Notes: a model not told the origin generated them from the sequence alone. 64,000 bases of DNA from Paraburkholderia sp. ZP32-5 (GCF_021390495.1 NZ_JAJEJP010000002.1:558001-622000), one strand, 5' to 3'. Shown: positions 42,551 to 52,112, counted from the stretch's first letter. A program made the numbers and translations.

Positions 42551-44137
42551 TTAGAACACCGTCCGGAACACCCAGTACAGGCCAGCCGCAAGCCCGATCG
42601 ATGCCGGCAGCGTCAGCACCCATGCGAGTATCAGGCTGCGCACCGTGCCCCATTGCAGGCCCGAACCGTTCGCGGCCATCGTGCCGGCCACACCGGATGA
42701 CAGCACATGAGTCGTCGAAACCGGCAGACCGTAGACGTCGGCGGCGCCGATCGTCACCATCGCGACGACTTCCGCCGCCGCGCCTTGCCCATAGGTCAGG
42801 TGCTGCTTGCCGATCTTTTCGCCGACTGTCACGACGATGCGCTTCCAGCCGACCATCGTGCCGAGCCCCAGCGCGATCGCGACCGCCACCTTGACCCAGG
42901 TCGGAATAAATTTGGTTGCGTGATCGAGCTGCGTTTTGAAGTTGCCGATGACCTTCGCGTGTTCCGGCGAGAACGGCGGCTGATTGGCCTTTTGCATCAG
43001 ACGAATCGCTTCGGACGCCACATACATATTGTTGCGCACGTTATCGACGACGTTTTGCGGCACCGCGGCCATCGAGCCCGAGTCGCCCACCTGGCGACCG
43101 ATCTGCGCGGTCAGCTGCTGCAGTGCCGGCACCGTGGCAGGCGTCAGTTGACGCGTGCGCACGAATTCCTCGACATCGGCACGCGGATTCGCGGAAGGCG
43201 CCACGCCTTGCGTGTAGTTCGCGAGCGTCGCCGCGGTTTGCTGGGAGACCGCGATAAAGTTCTGCGTTTCCGCGGGAGTGACCGCCTTGTTCAGCGCATA
43301 GGCGGTGGGCACCGTGCCGATCAGGATCAGCATGATAAGGCCCATGCCCTTCTGGCCATCGTTCGAACCATGCGCAAACGACACCCCCGTGCAGGTCAGA
43401 ATCAGCAGACAGCGAATCCAGAACGGCGGCGGTTCCTTGCCTTTCGGCTCGGCATACAGCGCGGGCACGCGTACCACCGCTTTCAGGATCAGCAGCAACA
43501 AGCCCGCGAGCAGAAAGCCGACGATCGGCGAAAACAGCAGCGACTTGCCGACGCCGAGTGCCTGATTCCAGTCGACGCCGCTGGTGCCGTTCGCACCGTG
43601 CATCAGCTGATTCATCAGGCCGACGCCGATGATCGAGCCGATCAGCGTATGCGAGCTGGAGGACGGCAGGCCGAAATACCAGGTGCCGAGATTCCAGATA
43701 ATCGCGGCGATCAGCAGCGCGAATACCATCGCGAAGCCGGCGCTGCTACCCACCTGCAGAATCAATTCGACAGGCAGCAATTGCAGAATGCCGAACGCGA
43801 CCGCGCCGGTCGATAGCAGCACGCCGAGAAAATTCCAGGCGCCGGACCAAACGACCGCGAGATTCGGCGTAAGCGAGTGCGTATAAATAACGGTCGCGAC
43901 TGCATTGGCCGTATCGTGAAAGCCATTGACGAATTCAAAGCCAAGCGCAATCAATAGCGCGACACCCAGCAGCAGATACGGTAGGACCGAGCTTTCGCGT
44001 ACCGGCTGCAAATCGTCGAGCAGATTTACGGCGCAATACACCACGCCGGCAACGAGTAGGGCGAGAAAGATAAACAGGCCGAAATTGCGCCCTTTGCCGC
44101 TGGCAGCGCCTGGTTGCTGATAGGAAAGTTCCGGCAT
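42551..44137 (-). CDS. pit: Inorganic phosphate transporter, PiT family
   Basis: Low-affinity phosphate permease of 528 residues with about ten membrane segments. The duplicated PiT signature is readable: GFEFVNGFHDTANAVATVIY in the first half and VSFAHGSNDGQKGMGLIMLI in the second, plus GLPSSSSHTLIGSIIGVGL and YGLPVSTTHVLSSGVAGTMA. A hydrophilic loop of about 150 residues (from about 290 to 440) separates the last segments. The start is ATG at 44135-44137. Clustering with ppk2 and a CHAD protein suggests phosphate supply for polyphosphate metabolism. Confidence 0.95.
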   Translation of the reverse strand: MPELSYQQPGAASGKGRNFGLFIFLALLVAGVVYCAVNLLDDLQPVRESSVLPYLLLGVALLIALGFEFVNGFHDTANAVATVIYTHSLTPNLAVVWSGAWNFLGVLLSTGAVAFGILQLLPVELILQVGSSAGFAMVFALLIAAIIWNLGTWYFGLPSSSSHTLIGSIIGVGLMNQLMHGANGTSGVDWNQALGVGKSLLFSPIVGFLLAGLLLLILKAVVRVPALYAEPKGKEPPPFWIRCLLILTCTGVSFAHGSNDGQKGMGLIMLILIGTVPTAYALNKAVTPAETQNFIAVSQQTAATLANYTQGVAPSANPRADVEEFVRTRQLTPATVPALQQLTAQIGRQVGDSGSMAAVPQNVVDNVRNNMYVASEAIRLMQKANQPPFSPEHAKVIGNFKTQLDHATKFIPTWVKVAVAIALGLGTMVGWKRIVVTVGEKIGKQHLTYGQGAAAEVVAMVTIGAADVYGLPVSTTHVLSSGVAGTMAANGSGLQWGTVRSLILAWVLTLPASIGLAAGLYWVFRTVF

Positions 44138-44188
44138 GACGTGAGCCCCAAAAGTTTGTCGCGGGACTCACGATGCTGCTGGCGTGGC

Positions 44189-44206
44189 ATGTCGTAATGA
44201 TGACAA
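44189..44206 (-). promoter_or_regulatory. Weak PhoB-box-like element upstream of pit
   Basis: On the minus strand TTGTCAT and ACGACAT lie 11 bases apart, 52 bases before the pit start. The first half fits the Pho box (CTGTCAT) at six of seven positions, the second at four. Given the phosphate context it is worth listing, but the match is poor. Confidence 0.25.
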
Positions 44207-44356
44207 ACGCGTGACGCTAGCCGGGTGCGCCAGCAGCCACGCGTGGCGCGGGTTTGACGCCGCGCCACGAGGATTTGACGCCACTGGATGGCGAGCCGGG
44301 ATAGTCAAATGTCCGAAAAGAGCGGCGGAAAATCGTCAGTCAAAATGCGCTGGTAT

Positions 44357-44434
44357 ATGGCTACCAAAACGGCTAAAAAGCGGGCGACGAAGCGGCTAAG
44401 AAGAGGACCACAAAACCGGGCTACGAAGCATTGA
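44357..44434 (+). pseudogene. Probable remnant of a histone-H1-like (KAAK-repeat) gene
   Basis: A 25-codon frame starts MATKTAKKRATK, the N-terminus expected of basic H1-like proteins, but then loses the pattern. Restoring one base near 44390 gives a second stretch rich in AAKK/TTTKPATK that ends at the same stop. The last 14 bases overlap the stop of the convergent SDR gene. The best reading is a shortened, frameshifted relic; a functional micro-protein is not excluded. Confidence 0.4.
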
Positions 44435-45014
44435 ACACTTCACCGCTAGCGCTGCCGCCAAGGCTACGTTTATAGGCCTGCGCAACGATCGAGGCAGGTA
44501 CGCCCTGGGCCGGATCGCGGCCCATCGATTCGAGCGTTTCCGCGACCCAGCCCGGGCTCACCACATTGACGCGTGCTTTACCGCGCAGCTCGAGTGCCGC
44601 CGAGCGCGCGAACGCTTCGACGCCCGCATTGACGATACTGACCGCCGCGCTGCCTTCGATCGGCTGTTGCGCGAGTACGCCGCTAGTCAACGTAAAGCAG
44701 CCGCCCTGCGAGATATGCGTGGCGCCGCAGCGCAACAGATTGACCTGACCCATCAGTTTGTTGGCGAGGCTAAACGAGAAGTCTTCGTCGGCGAGCGATG
44801 CGAGCGGCGCGAATTTTGCCGAACCGGCGGTGCACACGATCGCATCGAGCGTACCGGCTTGCGCGTACATCGATTCGATGCTGCGTTTATCGGACAGGTC
44901 AACATGCAGATCGGATCCCTTACGACTTGCGGTGACGATATCGTGTTCGGCGGCCAGCAGTTTGACGACTTCGGAGCCGAGCAGGCCCGTTGCTCCAACC
45001 ACAAGTACTCGCAT
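44421..45014 (-). CDS. Short-chain dehydrogenase/reductase
   Basis: Oxidoreductase of 197 residues, shorter than the usual 250. The nucleotide-binding motif GATGLLGSEVV is near the N-terminus (residues 7-17). Substrate-side residues follow: CTAGSAKFAPLASL in place of NNAG, Ser in FTLTSGVLAQQ, and NVVSPGWVAET late in the chain. The usual YxxxK is not obvious (VSIVNAGVEAFARSAALE has Asn/Val in that place), so the catalytic mechanism may be altered, as in several short atypical SDRs. The start is ATG at 45012-45014 with AAGGAGG. Function unknown. Confidence 0.85.
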   Translation of the reverse strand: MRVLVVGATGLLGSEVVKLLAAEHDIVTASRKGSDLHVDLSDKRSIESMYAQAGTLDAIVCTAGSAKFAPLASLADEDFSFSLANKLMGQVNLLRCGATHISQGGCFTLTSGVLAQQPIEGSAAVSIVNAGVEAFARSAALELRGKARVNVVSPGWVAETLESMGRDPAQGVPASIVAQAYKRSLGGSASGEVFNAS

Positions 45015-45299
45015 ATATCCTCCTTGAGGTTTCCCGCCGCATAGGCGGACGAGGCCGCCGGGACCGGTCACGCAATAAGCGGCGGCGCGCCTGTTACGTA
45101 CAGGTTCAAGATAGCCGCTTTACACGTTCGGTGCGGACGGTTTCATCAAGTCGAGTGACCCCCAAGCGCGCCGTTATCTGCCAGAGGTGTTTTGTGCGCG
45201 CTTTTGCGCTTACTCAATAGATCGAATGCCCGGCAAATATACTGTGGGGATTATTTTTTGCTACGCTAAAAGTCAAGTCGTGTTTCGGAGTCGTCGCCC

Positions 45300-46148
45300 A
45301 TGAAGCAAGACAGCGAAGCAGTTCTCCAGCCGGCCGGTGAACCTTCGGCGCAGCAGGCTTTTGCGTCTTATGCCGCGCCGCTTGTCCATCATGCGATCGA
45401 GCTTGCCGAGGCAGTCCACGAAGACGCATCACCCGAAGCATTGCACCAGTTGCGCGTATCGCTAAGGCGATTGCGATCGCTGTGGTGGGCCTTCGCGCCA
45501 TTGCTCGACAAGGGCGAAAATGGCCGCCAGCGCGCGGTCTATAAGTTCCTCGCGACGGCGGCCGGCAAGACGCGCGACTGGGACATCCTGATCGAATTGC
45601 TGGCGCAGCAGGACGACGCCTCGCGCGAGGCGCTGATGCCGAAGCTCGAGCAGGCGCGCGCCGACACGCTCGCCGTCAGCCGCGAAACGCTGTTGAACGC
45701 CGACGTCAAGCATCTACTGCGCGATGCGCTTACCAGCACATCCGCCGAATTGAACGTCGCGCATCTACCGCGCATCGCACTGCACAAATTTGCCGCTAAA
45801 CGCGTAAGGGCATCGGAGCGGTCGTTGAAGAAGCGCATCCGCCACGCAAGCCATGCGAAGCGCTCGAACTATGCCGCGTTTCACGATGTCCGCAAGGCCG
45901 GCAAAAAGCTGCGTTATCTATTCGAGTTTTTCGGCCCGGTGCTCGAAGGTGGTCATAAACGTACGCTCAAGCATCTGAAGAAAATCCAGAAGCGTTTTGG
46001 CGAGCTCAACGATACCGTGGCAAGCGAGGAACTGTTGCGCGAGAATGCCGAAGTCCTCGCCGGCCCCGGAGATACGGAGGCCGCGCTGGATTGGCTCGGC
46101 AAGCAGCGCAAGCGCCGCATACGCGCGGCGGCGCGCTTGTTGGACTGA
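45300..46148 (+). CDS. CHAD domain protein
   Basis: All-helical protein of 282 residues rich in conserved Arg, Lys and His, as in the conserved histidine alpha-helical domain family. The two characteristic repeats are ALHQLRVSLRRLRSLWWAF (residues 45-64) and AAFHDVRKAGKKLRYLFEFF (near 197-216). CHAD proteins bind polyphosphate and locate to polyphosphate granules (known for Ralstonia eutropha). The nearby ppk2 and pit genes support such a role. No CYTH domain is fused. The start is ATG at 45300; no clear ribosome site. Confidence 0.93.
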   Translation: MKQDSEAVLQPAGEPSAQQAFASYAAPLVHHAIELAEAVHEDASPEALHQLRVSLRRLRSLWWAFAPLLDKGENGRQRAVYKFLATAAGKTRDWDILIELLAQQDDASREALMPKLEQARADTLAVSRETLLNADVKHLLRDALTSTSAELNVAHLPRIALHKFAAKRVRASERSLKKRIRHASHAKRSNYAAFHDVRKAGKKLRYLFEFFGPVLEGGHKRTLKHLKKIQKRFGELNDTVASEELLRENAEVLAGPGDTEAALDWLGKQRKRRIRAAARLLD

Positions 46149-46287
46149 TGCTGGACCGATCGGGGGCAGTGGGATTGCGGCTTTGTCTTTCGCCGTGTCG
46201 CGCGTCGATACCAGCGTCGCGACAGTACCGGCATGCTGCGCCGCAACGGCGGTGCGACAGAATAGTCCGCAAAAGGAGACGATAAGC

Positions 46288-47862
46288 GTGGCACAGCAGA
46301 CGCTTTCGATGCAGCGCCGGCTGCGCGGGATGCCGCATGTGATCAGAGCCGCGTTGACGCGGCATCTAGGCAATCGGCCATGGCTCGCCGGTGTGGCGGG
46401 CACCGTGGTTGCCGCGGCGATGGCGGGGCTCACGCTATTGACGCTCGACGCGGGCCGCACCGAAGCGCTCGATCACGCGAGCCAGACGTCGCAAAACCTC
46501 GTCTCGATCATCTCCACCGATCTCGCGCGTAACTTCGAAATCTATAACCTGTCGCTGCAATCGATGGTGGACGGTGCGCGCGATCCGGCCATGCAGGCGC
46601 TACCCGCCGGCGTACAGCGCGAGATACTGTTCGACCGCGCGACCACCGCGGCCTATCTCGGCGGCGCGTATGTGCTTAGCGCGGACGGCACCGTGGCGGC
46701 CGCCCAGTACGACGACGCCAATACGGCAATCCATCTCGACGATCGCGAATATTTTCGGGTGCAGAAGCGCGATCCTTCAGTCGGGCTGTATTTTTCGCAT
46801 CCGTACCACTCGCGGTTGCGCGACAACAAACTGTCGATCGCGCTTACGCGTCGCATCGACGATCCGCGGGGCGACTTTGCCGGCATCGCGCTGCTTGCCA
46901 TTCGCATCGAATATTTCCAGCATCTGCTCGATCGCATCGACACCGGCGCGCAAGGGTCGGTCTTTATCGTGATGAACGATGGAACGCTGCTTGCGCGCAA
47001 GCCGTTTCTCGCCCGCGATATCGGCGCGAGTATCGCCAAATCGCTGACTTTTCAGACGATGGTCTCGCATGACTCGGGCACTTATCTATCGATCGCGGCG
47101 GTCGACGGCGTGCGCCGCATCTATACCTACGCGCATGTGCCGGGCACGCCGCTGATCGCGGTAGTCGCGCCCGCCGTCAACGATGTGCTCGCGCCGTGGC
47201 GGCATCGCAGCAATATCGCCGGCGTGCTGACGATTGCGTTCGGCGTGGTGTTCGTGCTGGTGTCGTGGCTGCTGGCATTTGCGCTGCGCGACAAGCAGCG
47301 CGCGCAGGCCGCGCTGGTGCGGCTTGCCGCGACCGATCCGCTGACCCGGCTCAGCAATCGCCGCGTGCTCGATCAACGGCTCGACGAAGAATGGCGGCGC
47401 GCGCGACGCGAGCAAAAGCCGCTGTCGGTGCTCTTTCTCGATATCGATCATTTCAAGCATTTCAACGATACGTATGGTCATGCGAGCGGCGATGAGGCGC
47501 TCGTCGCGGTGGCCGATTGCATTGCGTCGGTGGTGCGGCGCCCGGCGGATCTGGTCGCGCGCTACGGCGGCGAGGAATTCGCGGTGGTGCTGCCGGATAC
47601 GATGCCGGAAGGCGCATTCGCGATGGCCGAGAAGATACGCCGCAAAGTGGAAAGCCAGGTGATCGTGCGCGGACCCGACGGCGCGCTTGCAGTAACGGTC
47701 AGTATCGGCTGCGCGACGGCGAGGCCGGAAGATCGCGGCAGCGGTGTCGATCTGCTGGCGGCCGCCGATCGGCAGCTCTATATCGCGAAGGAGCAGGGAC
47801 GCAATCGCAGCTGTTCGGCGCAGTGGGATGGCTGTTCGCTCGTGCACGGAGCGGTGAAATAG
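46288..47862 (+). CDS. Diguanylate cyclase with periplasmic Cache sensor
   Basis: Membrane-bound c-di-GMP synthase of 524 residues. A first membrane segment (WLAGVAGTVVAAAMAGLTLL, residues about 24-43) and a second (IAGVLTIAFGVVFVLVSWLL, about 310-329) bracket a dCache-type periplasmic sensor. The GGDEF domain begins at ATDPLTRLSNRR. The active-site motif is GGEEF (427-431), and the product-inhibition site R-x2-D (418-421) stands five residues ahead, so feedback control is likely. The start is GTG at 46288 with AAAGGAG nine bases upstream; the frame is open into the CHAD gene but that part is not protein-like. Confidence 0.93.
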   Translation: MAQQTLSMQRRLRGMPHVIRAALTRHLGNRPWLAGVAGTVVAAAMAGLTLLTLDAGRTEALDHASQTSQNLVSIISTDLARNFEIYNLSLQSMVDGARDPAMQALPAGVQREILFDRATTAAYLGGAYVLSADGTVAAAQYDDANTAIHLDDREYFRVQKRDPSVGLYFSHPYHSRLRDNKLSIALTRRIDDPRGDFAGIALLAIRIEYFQHLLDRIDTGAQGSVFIVMNDGTLLARKPFLARDIGASIAKSLTFQTMVSHDSGTYLSIAAVDGVRRIYTYAHVPGTPLIAVVAPAVNDVLAPWRHRSNIAGVLTIAFGVVFVLVSWLLAFALRDKQRAQAALVRLAATDPLTRLSNRRVLDQRLDEEWRRARREQKPLSVLFLDIDHFKHFNDTYGHASGDEALVAVADCIASVVRRPADLVARYGGEEFAVVLPDTMPEGAFAMAEKIRRKVESQVIVRGPDGALAVTVSIGCATARPEDRGSGVDLLAAADRQLYIAKEQGRNRSCSAQWDGCSLVHGAVK

Positions 47863-47892
47863 GCGGGTAGGCAGGCGGCGGCGTGGCGCGCT

Positions 47893-49017
47893 TTACGCAT
47901 GCTGGCGGCTCAGCGGCGCGCCACGCGGCGCAAAACCGCGCAACGTAATCGCGCCTTGCGCGTCGCTGCCTGGCGACTCGATAGGCCCCAGACGCCCGCT
48001 CGACCGCATCGGCCGGTCCGTGTCTGCTCCATCCGTGGACGTCAGCAAGCCGACCGGGAAGCCGCGCCGATGCCACGCATCGAGTCCGCCGCGCAGAGCG
48101 CGAATCCGCGTATAGCCATTGCTGCGCATATATTGCGAGACTTCGAGCGCGGTCGCGCTATCAGGGCAGATGCAATAGATCACCATGTCATGCGTGCGCA
48201 GCGCGCCATCGAGCTGTTCGGGCGAATGCGGATCGAGCGCGAGCGCGCTGGGGATATGGCGTTGCAGCTCGGGCATCGGCGCGCCGGGGCGCGCATCGAG
48301 CACTCTCGACGGCGCCATCCGTCGCCAGCCTCGCGTCGTATTCGGTCCGGCCAGCGCCGGCGTGGCGCGCGCGACTATGCGCCGCGCGCGGTAGCGCTGA
48401 TACAGGCGGTACAGCAGATAGATCAGTGCCACGGCAATCAGAATATCGGCCAGCGTGCCGCCACGCGCCTGCACGAACGCATGCAGCATGTGCAGTTCGC
48501 GTTGCACCGCGGCGCCGCCGAGCAGCCAGAAAGTCGCCCATGCGATGACGCTCGCGCATTCCCAAAGCAGATAGATGCGGACATCGACAGCGGTCGTGCC
48601 CATTAGCGGTGGTGTGATGAGTCCGAGTCCCGGCACGAACTTCGACACCGATACGAGCGGCACGCCGTAGCGCTCGAATAGCGAGCGCGCCATGTCGAGC
48701 CGCGTATCGACCGCTGGAGACAAACGGCCGAGCCACGCGAGCAGCCTGCGGCCATAGAGACGGCCGGCGGCGAACCAACTGCAGTCGCCGATCAGCGCGC
48801 CCAGCACCGCGGCGCCGAGCACCGGCCAGAACGACAGGGTGCCCGCGGCGATCGCCGAGCCGGCGAACAGCAGCATCGGCACGGCTGGAACCGGGATGCC
48901 GAGACGCGTCAGTAATACATTGACGAAGACGACCGCGCCGCCCCAGGTCGACACCGCCGATGACGGAAACTCTACCAATTGAGGCGCTCCTTGTTGTTGC
49001 TGCGATTGAGCAGGCAT
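47893..49017 (-). CDS. DedA (VTT domain) membrane protein fused to a rhodanese domain
   Basis: Protein of 374 residues. The N-terminal 210 residues form a DedA/SNARE-associated (VTT) membrane domain: GIPVPAVPMLLFAGSAIAAG, GALIGDCSWFAAGRLYGRRL and FVPGLGLITPPLMGTTAVD. A cytoplasmic rhodanese domain follows: VLDARPGAPMPELQRHIPSA, then MVIYCICPDSATALEVSQYM with the candidate active cysteine in CICPD, and GYTRIRALRGGLDAWHRRGF. DedA proteins are linked to lipid scrambling and envelope homeostasis. The rhodanese part suggests sulphur or redox sensing. The start is ATG at 49015-49017. Confidence 0.9.
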   Translation of the reverse strand: MPAQSQQQQGAPQLVEFPSSAVSTWGGAVVFVNVLLTRLGIPVPAVPMLLFAGSAIAAGTLSFWPVLGAAVLGALIGDCSWFAAGRLYGRRLLAWLGRLSPAVDTRLDMARSLFERYGVPLVSVSKFVPGLGLITPPLMGTTAVDVRIYLLWECASVIAWATFWLLGGAAVQRELHMLHAFVQARGGTLADILIAVALIYLLYRLYQRYRARRIVARATPALAGPNTTRGWRRMAPSRVLDARPGAPMPELQRHIPSALALDPHSPEQLDGALRTHDMVIYCICPDSATALEVSQYMRSNGYTRIRALRGGLDAWHRRGFPVGLLTSTDGADTDRPMRSSGRLGPIESPGSDAQGAITLRGFAPRGAPLSRQHA

Positions 49018-49197
49018 CTATGAGCGACGGCCGCGCGCAAAGCAGCTTCTCGCGATGCCGTTTGCTCAGCATAACCGATGGCTCGTAGGCTGGCTCGCGC
49101 GTCCATCGCATGCCGGCGCTGCAATTTCGTTCAAGACCGTAAGCAATGCGCGCGCCTAATCTGCGGGCTCGATCAACCGCATGGACAGGAGCGCACG

Positions 49198-50115
49198 ATG
49201 AATTCGCGCTATACGGGCTACCTCTTTTGCGCACTCGCGATGATCGGTGTCGGCAGCACGGTCGTGGTCAGCAAGACCATCGCGGCCGGCCTGCCGCCAT
49301 TTAGCGCAACCGCGCTGCGCTTTGCGATCGCGTTTGCGCTGCTGGTTATCGCGATGCGTTGGCGCGGCGTGCGCTGGCCGCGCCTCGACCGGCGCGACAC
49401 ATTGCTGGTGATCGCGCAGGCCGGCGCGGGCAGCGTCGGCTACACGGTGCTGCTGATCAGCGGGATGCGGCTCGCGTCGGCCGCCGATGCTGGTGTCATC
49501 TTGGGCACATTGCCGGCGGTATCGGCGGCGGTGGCGATGCTGGCGCTCGGCGAGCGTCCCGCGCCCGCGCTGCTCGGTGCGATCGTGCTGGCGACGGCCG
49601 GTGTGCTCGCCTGTACCGTGCATCTCGATGAACTGCGCGCGCCGCGCGTGTCCGCTTCGCTGCCAGGTAACGCGCTGGTGTTTGCTGCGGTGATCTGCGA
49701 GGCGCTATTTATTCTGCTGAACCGCAAGCTGCGCACGCCGGTCGCGCCGTTGCCGCTATCGGCATTGATGTGCGGTATCGGACTCGCGGTGGCGCTGGTG
49801 CCGGCGTGGCTGGAAAGACCGTGGACCTTACCCGTCGATGCCGCCGCATTGCTCGGCGTCGTGTATTACGCGTTGGTGCCGACGCTCGTGGGTTTCGTGC
49901 TGTGGTACGCGGGGGCCGCGCGTATCAGCGCTGCGGAGGCTGGGCTTACGACCGCGCTCGTACCGGTGAGCGCGCTGGCGTTTGCCGCGCTGCTGCTGCA
50001 CGAGCGGATCGGCGCGGCGCAACTGATGGGCGCCGCGTGCGTGCTGGGGGCGGTATTGCTGGCGAGCTTCGGACGGATGCGCACGGCGCGCGCGGTAGTT
50101 TCACAGGGGCCGTGA
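49198..50115 (+). CDS. DMT superfamily transporter (EamA family)
   Basis: Inner-membrane exporter of 305 residues with ten hydrophobic segments arranged as two EamA repeats (RYTGYLFCALAMIGVGSTVV to the middle, and ALVFAAVICEALFILLNRKL to the end). Motifs are LPPFSATALRFAIAFALL and SALAFAALLLHERIGAAQLM. The start is ATG at 49198 with AGGAG. Substrates are probably amino acids or metabolites. Confidence 0.92.
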   Translation: MNSRYTGYLFCALAMIGVGSTVVVSKTIAAGLPPFSATALRFAIAFALLVIAMRWRGVRWPRLDRRDTLLVIAQAGAGSVGYTVLLISGMRLASAADAGVILGTLPAVSAAVAMLALGERPAPALLGAIVLATAGVLACTVHLDELRAPRVSASLPGNALVFAAVICEALFILLNRKLRTPVAPLPLSALMCGIGLAVALVPAWLERPWTLPVDAAALLGVVYYALVPTLVGFVLWYAGAARISAAEAGLTTALVPVSALAFAALLLHERIGAAQLMGAACVLGAVLLASFGRMRTARAVVSQGP

Positions 50116-50167
50116 GCGCCGGCCCAATCAGGCGCGGGCACACGCAGCAAAGCCCACGCGCAAACCC

Positions 50168-50806
50168 TCAGGCATTCGGTACCGCGACGACTCCCGGGCT
50201 GCCCACGATCGACAGAAACTCGCGACGCGTCGACGGATCGGTGCGGAACGTGCCCAGCATGCGCGACGTAACCATCGTGACGCCGGCCTTGTGCACGCCA
50301 CGCGTCGACATGCACTGGTGCGCGGCTTCGAGAATCACACCGACGCCGGCCGGTTGCAGTACATCGTTCAGCGTATCGGCGATCTGCACGGTCATCTTTT
50401 CCTGGATCTGCAGCCGCTTGGCGAAGGCGTCGACCAGACGCGCCAGCTTCGAGATACCGACCACGCGATGTTGCGGAAGATACGCGACGTGCGCGCGTCC
50501 GATGATCGGCACCATATGGTGTTCGCAATAGCTTTCGAAGCGGATGTCCTTCAGCACGATCATTTCGTCGTAGCCGTCCACTTCGGAGAAGGTGCGGGCA
50601 AGAATTTCGCGCGGATCGATCTGGTAGCCCGCGAAGAACTCGTCGTATGCGCGCACCACGCGTGCCGGCGTGTCGATCAGACCTTCGCGCTGGGGATCGT
50701 CGCCGGCCCAGCGCAACAGCACGCGAACGGCTGCTTCAGCTTCTTCGCGGCTCGGGCGCTCCACGGCCGCTGCGGGTTTGGTTTTCTTTGCCTTGCTGCT
50801 GCTCAT
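50168..50806 (-). CDS. folE: GTP cyclohydrolase I
   Basis: Converts GTP to 7,8-dihydroneopterin triphosphate, the first step of folate and pterin synthesis. It has 212 residues. Zn ligands are visible in [20 protein letters not shown] (Cys, His) and [10 protein letters not shown] (Cys). [18 protein letters not shown] and [20 protein letters not shown] with EKMT are also canonical. The start is ATG at 50804-50806 with AGGAGG; the 20-residue Lys/Ala-rich N-terminus is a normal extension. Cytoplasmic. Confidence 0.96.
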   Translation of the reverse strand: MSSSKAKKTKPAAAVERPSREEAEAAVRVLLRWAGDDPQREGLIDTPARVVRAYDEFFAGYQIDPREILARTFSEVDGYDEMIVLKDIRFESYCEHHMVPIIGRAHVAYLPQHRVVGISKLARLVDAFAKRLQIQEKMTVQIADTLNDVLQPAGVGVILEAAHQCMSTRGVHKAGVTMVTSRMLGTFRTDPSTRREFLSIVGSPGVVAVPNA

Positions 50807-50930
50807 GCGTCGTTCCTCCTGGATCGCGCGTCGACGCTGCACTGGCGCGCGGGGTCTGTAACTGCGGCCATTGTTCCATGTTTTGCGCACGGATGTGCCG
50901 ATCTCCCTTTCGCCGGCGGGGCGGGTCCGG

Positions 50931-51860
50931 CTATTTGGGCCATTCATCCATCGCGTCGTTGAACAGCTCGGCGACCAGACCTCGCAGCCAGCTACCGCGC
51001 GGATCGTTATGAAACTTGCGATGCCAATGCTGCCGCAGATCGAAGCGCGGCAGTTGCAGCGGCGGCTCGACGAGCATGATCGACGCGTGCTCCGATACAT
51101 ACGCGAAGCCGATCGCATGCGGCACCGTCGCGAGCAGATCGGTGCGCGCGAGGATAAACGGCAGGCTCATGAAATGCGGCGTTTCGAGCACCGCGCGGCG
51201 CTTGATGCGCTTCTTTTCCAGGTACTGCTCGAGCACTTCCTGGCTGCGTCCCTCGGCGCGTACGACCGCATGCCCCGACGCGACGTACTGCTCGAGTGTG
51301 AGCGGTGCCTTCGACAGCGGATGGCCGCTGCGCATCAGGCAAATGAAGCGATGCGTAAACAGCCGCTGCTGGAAGAAGTTATTGCCGGCCAGGTCCGGGA
51401 AATAGCCGACGGCAAGATCGACGTCGCCCGATTCGAGCCCGCGTTCCACCTGCGACGGCGATACGGATACCGAGCGCAGATTCGCGCACGGCGCGCGTTC
51501 GGCAAACATCTGCAAAAGCCGCGGCAGAAACACGATCTCGCCGACATCCGATAGCGCGATCGAAAACGTATGGGTGCTGGTGGCCGGATCGAAGTCCTGC
51601 ACATCGAGCATGCCTTTTTCGATGCGCAGCAGCGCGTCGCGCGCGGCGGGCAGGATCGCGAGCGCGCGCGGCGTCGGCTCCATGCCTTTGGAGGTGCGCA
51701 CGAACAGCGGATCGTCGAAATATTCGCGCAGACGGCCAAGCGCGGTGCTGACGCGCGGCTGGCTGACGCCGAGCTGTTCGGCCGCGCGGCTCACGTTGCG
51801 CGTGTCTTCCATCGCGACCAGATAAGGGATCAGGTTCAGATCCAGTTGGGTGTCGGCCAT
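50931..51860 (-). CDS. LysR-type regulator, NahR/NodD-like, divergent from the pca genes
   Basis: Regulator of 309 residues. The N-terminal helix-turn-helix segment [20 protein letters not shown], then [20 protein letters not shown] and [15 protein letters not shown], follows the NahR/NodD/LinR branch of LysR proteins, which respond to aromatic inducers. The C-terminal substrate-binding domain runs to the end. The start is ATG at 51858-51860. It is divergent from pcaI across 408 bases, so control of the pca genes by an aromatic effector is plausible. The alternative is regulation by an IclR-type PcaR encoded elsewhere. Confidence 0.9.
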   Translation of the reverse strand: MADTQLDLNLIPYLVAMEDTRNVSRAAEQLGVSQPRVSTALGRLREYFDDPLFVRTSKGMEPTPRALAILPAARDALLRIEKGMLDVQDFDPATSTHTFSIALSDVGEIVFLPRLLQMFAERAPCANLRSVSVSPSQVERGLESGDVDLAVGYFPDLAGNNFFQQRLFTHRFICLMRSGHPLSKAPLTLEQYVASGHAVVRAEGRSQEVLEQYLEKKRIKRRAVLETPHFMSLPFILARTDLLATVPHAIGFAYVSEHASIMLVEPPLQLPRFDLRQHWHRKFHNDPRGSWLRGLVAELFNDAMDEWPK

Positions 51861-52039
51861 GCAGTGTTACCGGGTGCGGGCAAGCGCGGCCGATTCCACG
51901 CTTATGCCGTATTGCGATAGAGGGTAGTTCAAAAATCGGCCATAAGCATAGTGGCAATGCGTGCGGCCGGCTTGTTCTCGGCAAACACAGGCTCTCGATG
52001 CCGCGCGGCGAGACCTATCATGAAGGGGGTTTCCCTGCC

Positions 52040-52112
52040 TTGACAACGTGCCCAAAGGGCAACCATAATCGCCGAAGCGTTCGCTAAACGAATCACTGTT
52101 CATGTAACGAAC
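52040..52112 (+). promoter_or_regulatory. pca promoter with two downstream palindromes
   Basis: TTGACA (52040-52045), 18 bases and CATAAT (52064-52069) make a near-consensus promoter. Directly behind it are TTCGCTAAACGAA (52080-52092) and GTTCATGTAACGAAC (52098-52112), two palindromes sharing GTTC/CGAAC arms with centres 19 bp apart. Their arms resemble the GTTCG half sites of IclR-type PcaR/PcaU regulators. Placement over the start of transcription suggests repression. The remainder of the 408-bp region 51861-52268 shows no gene. Confidence 0.6.
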
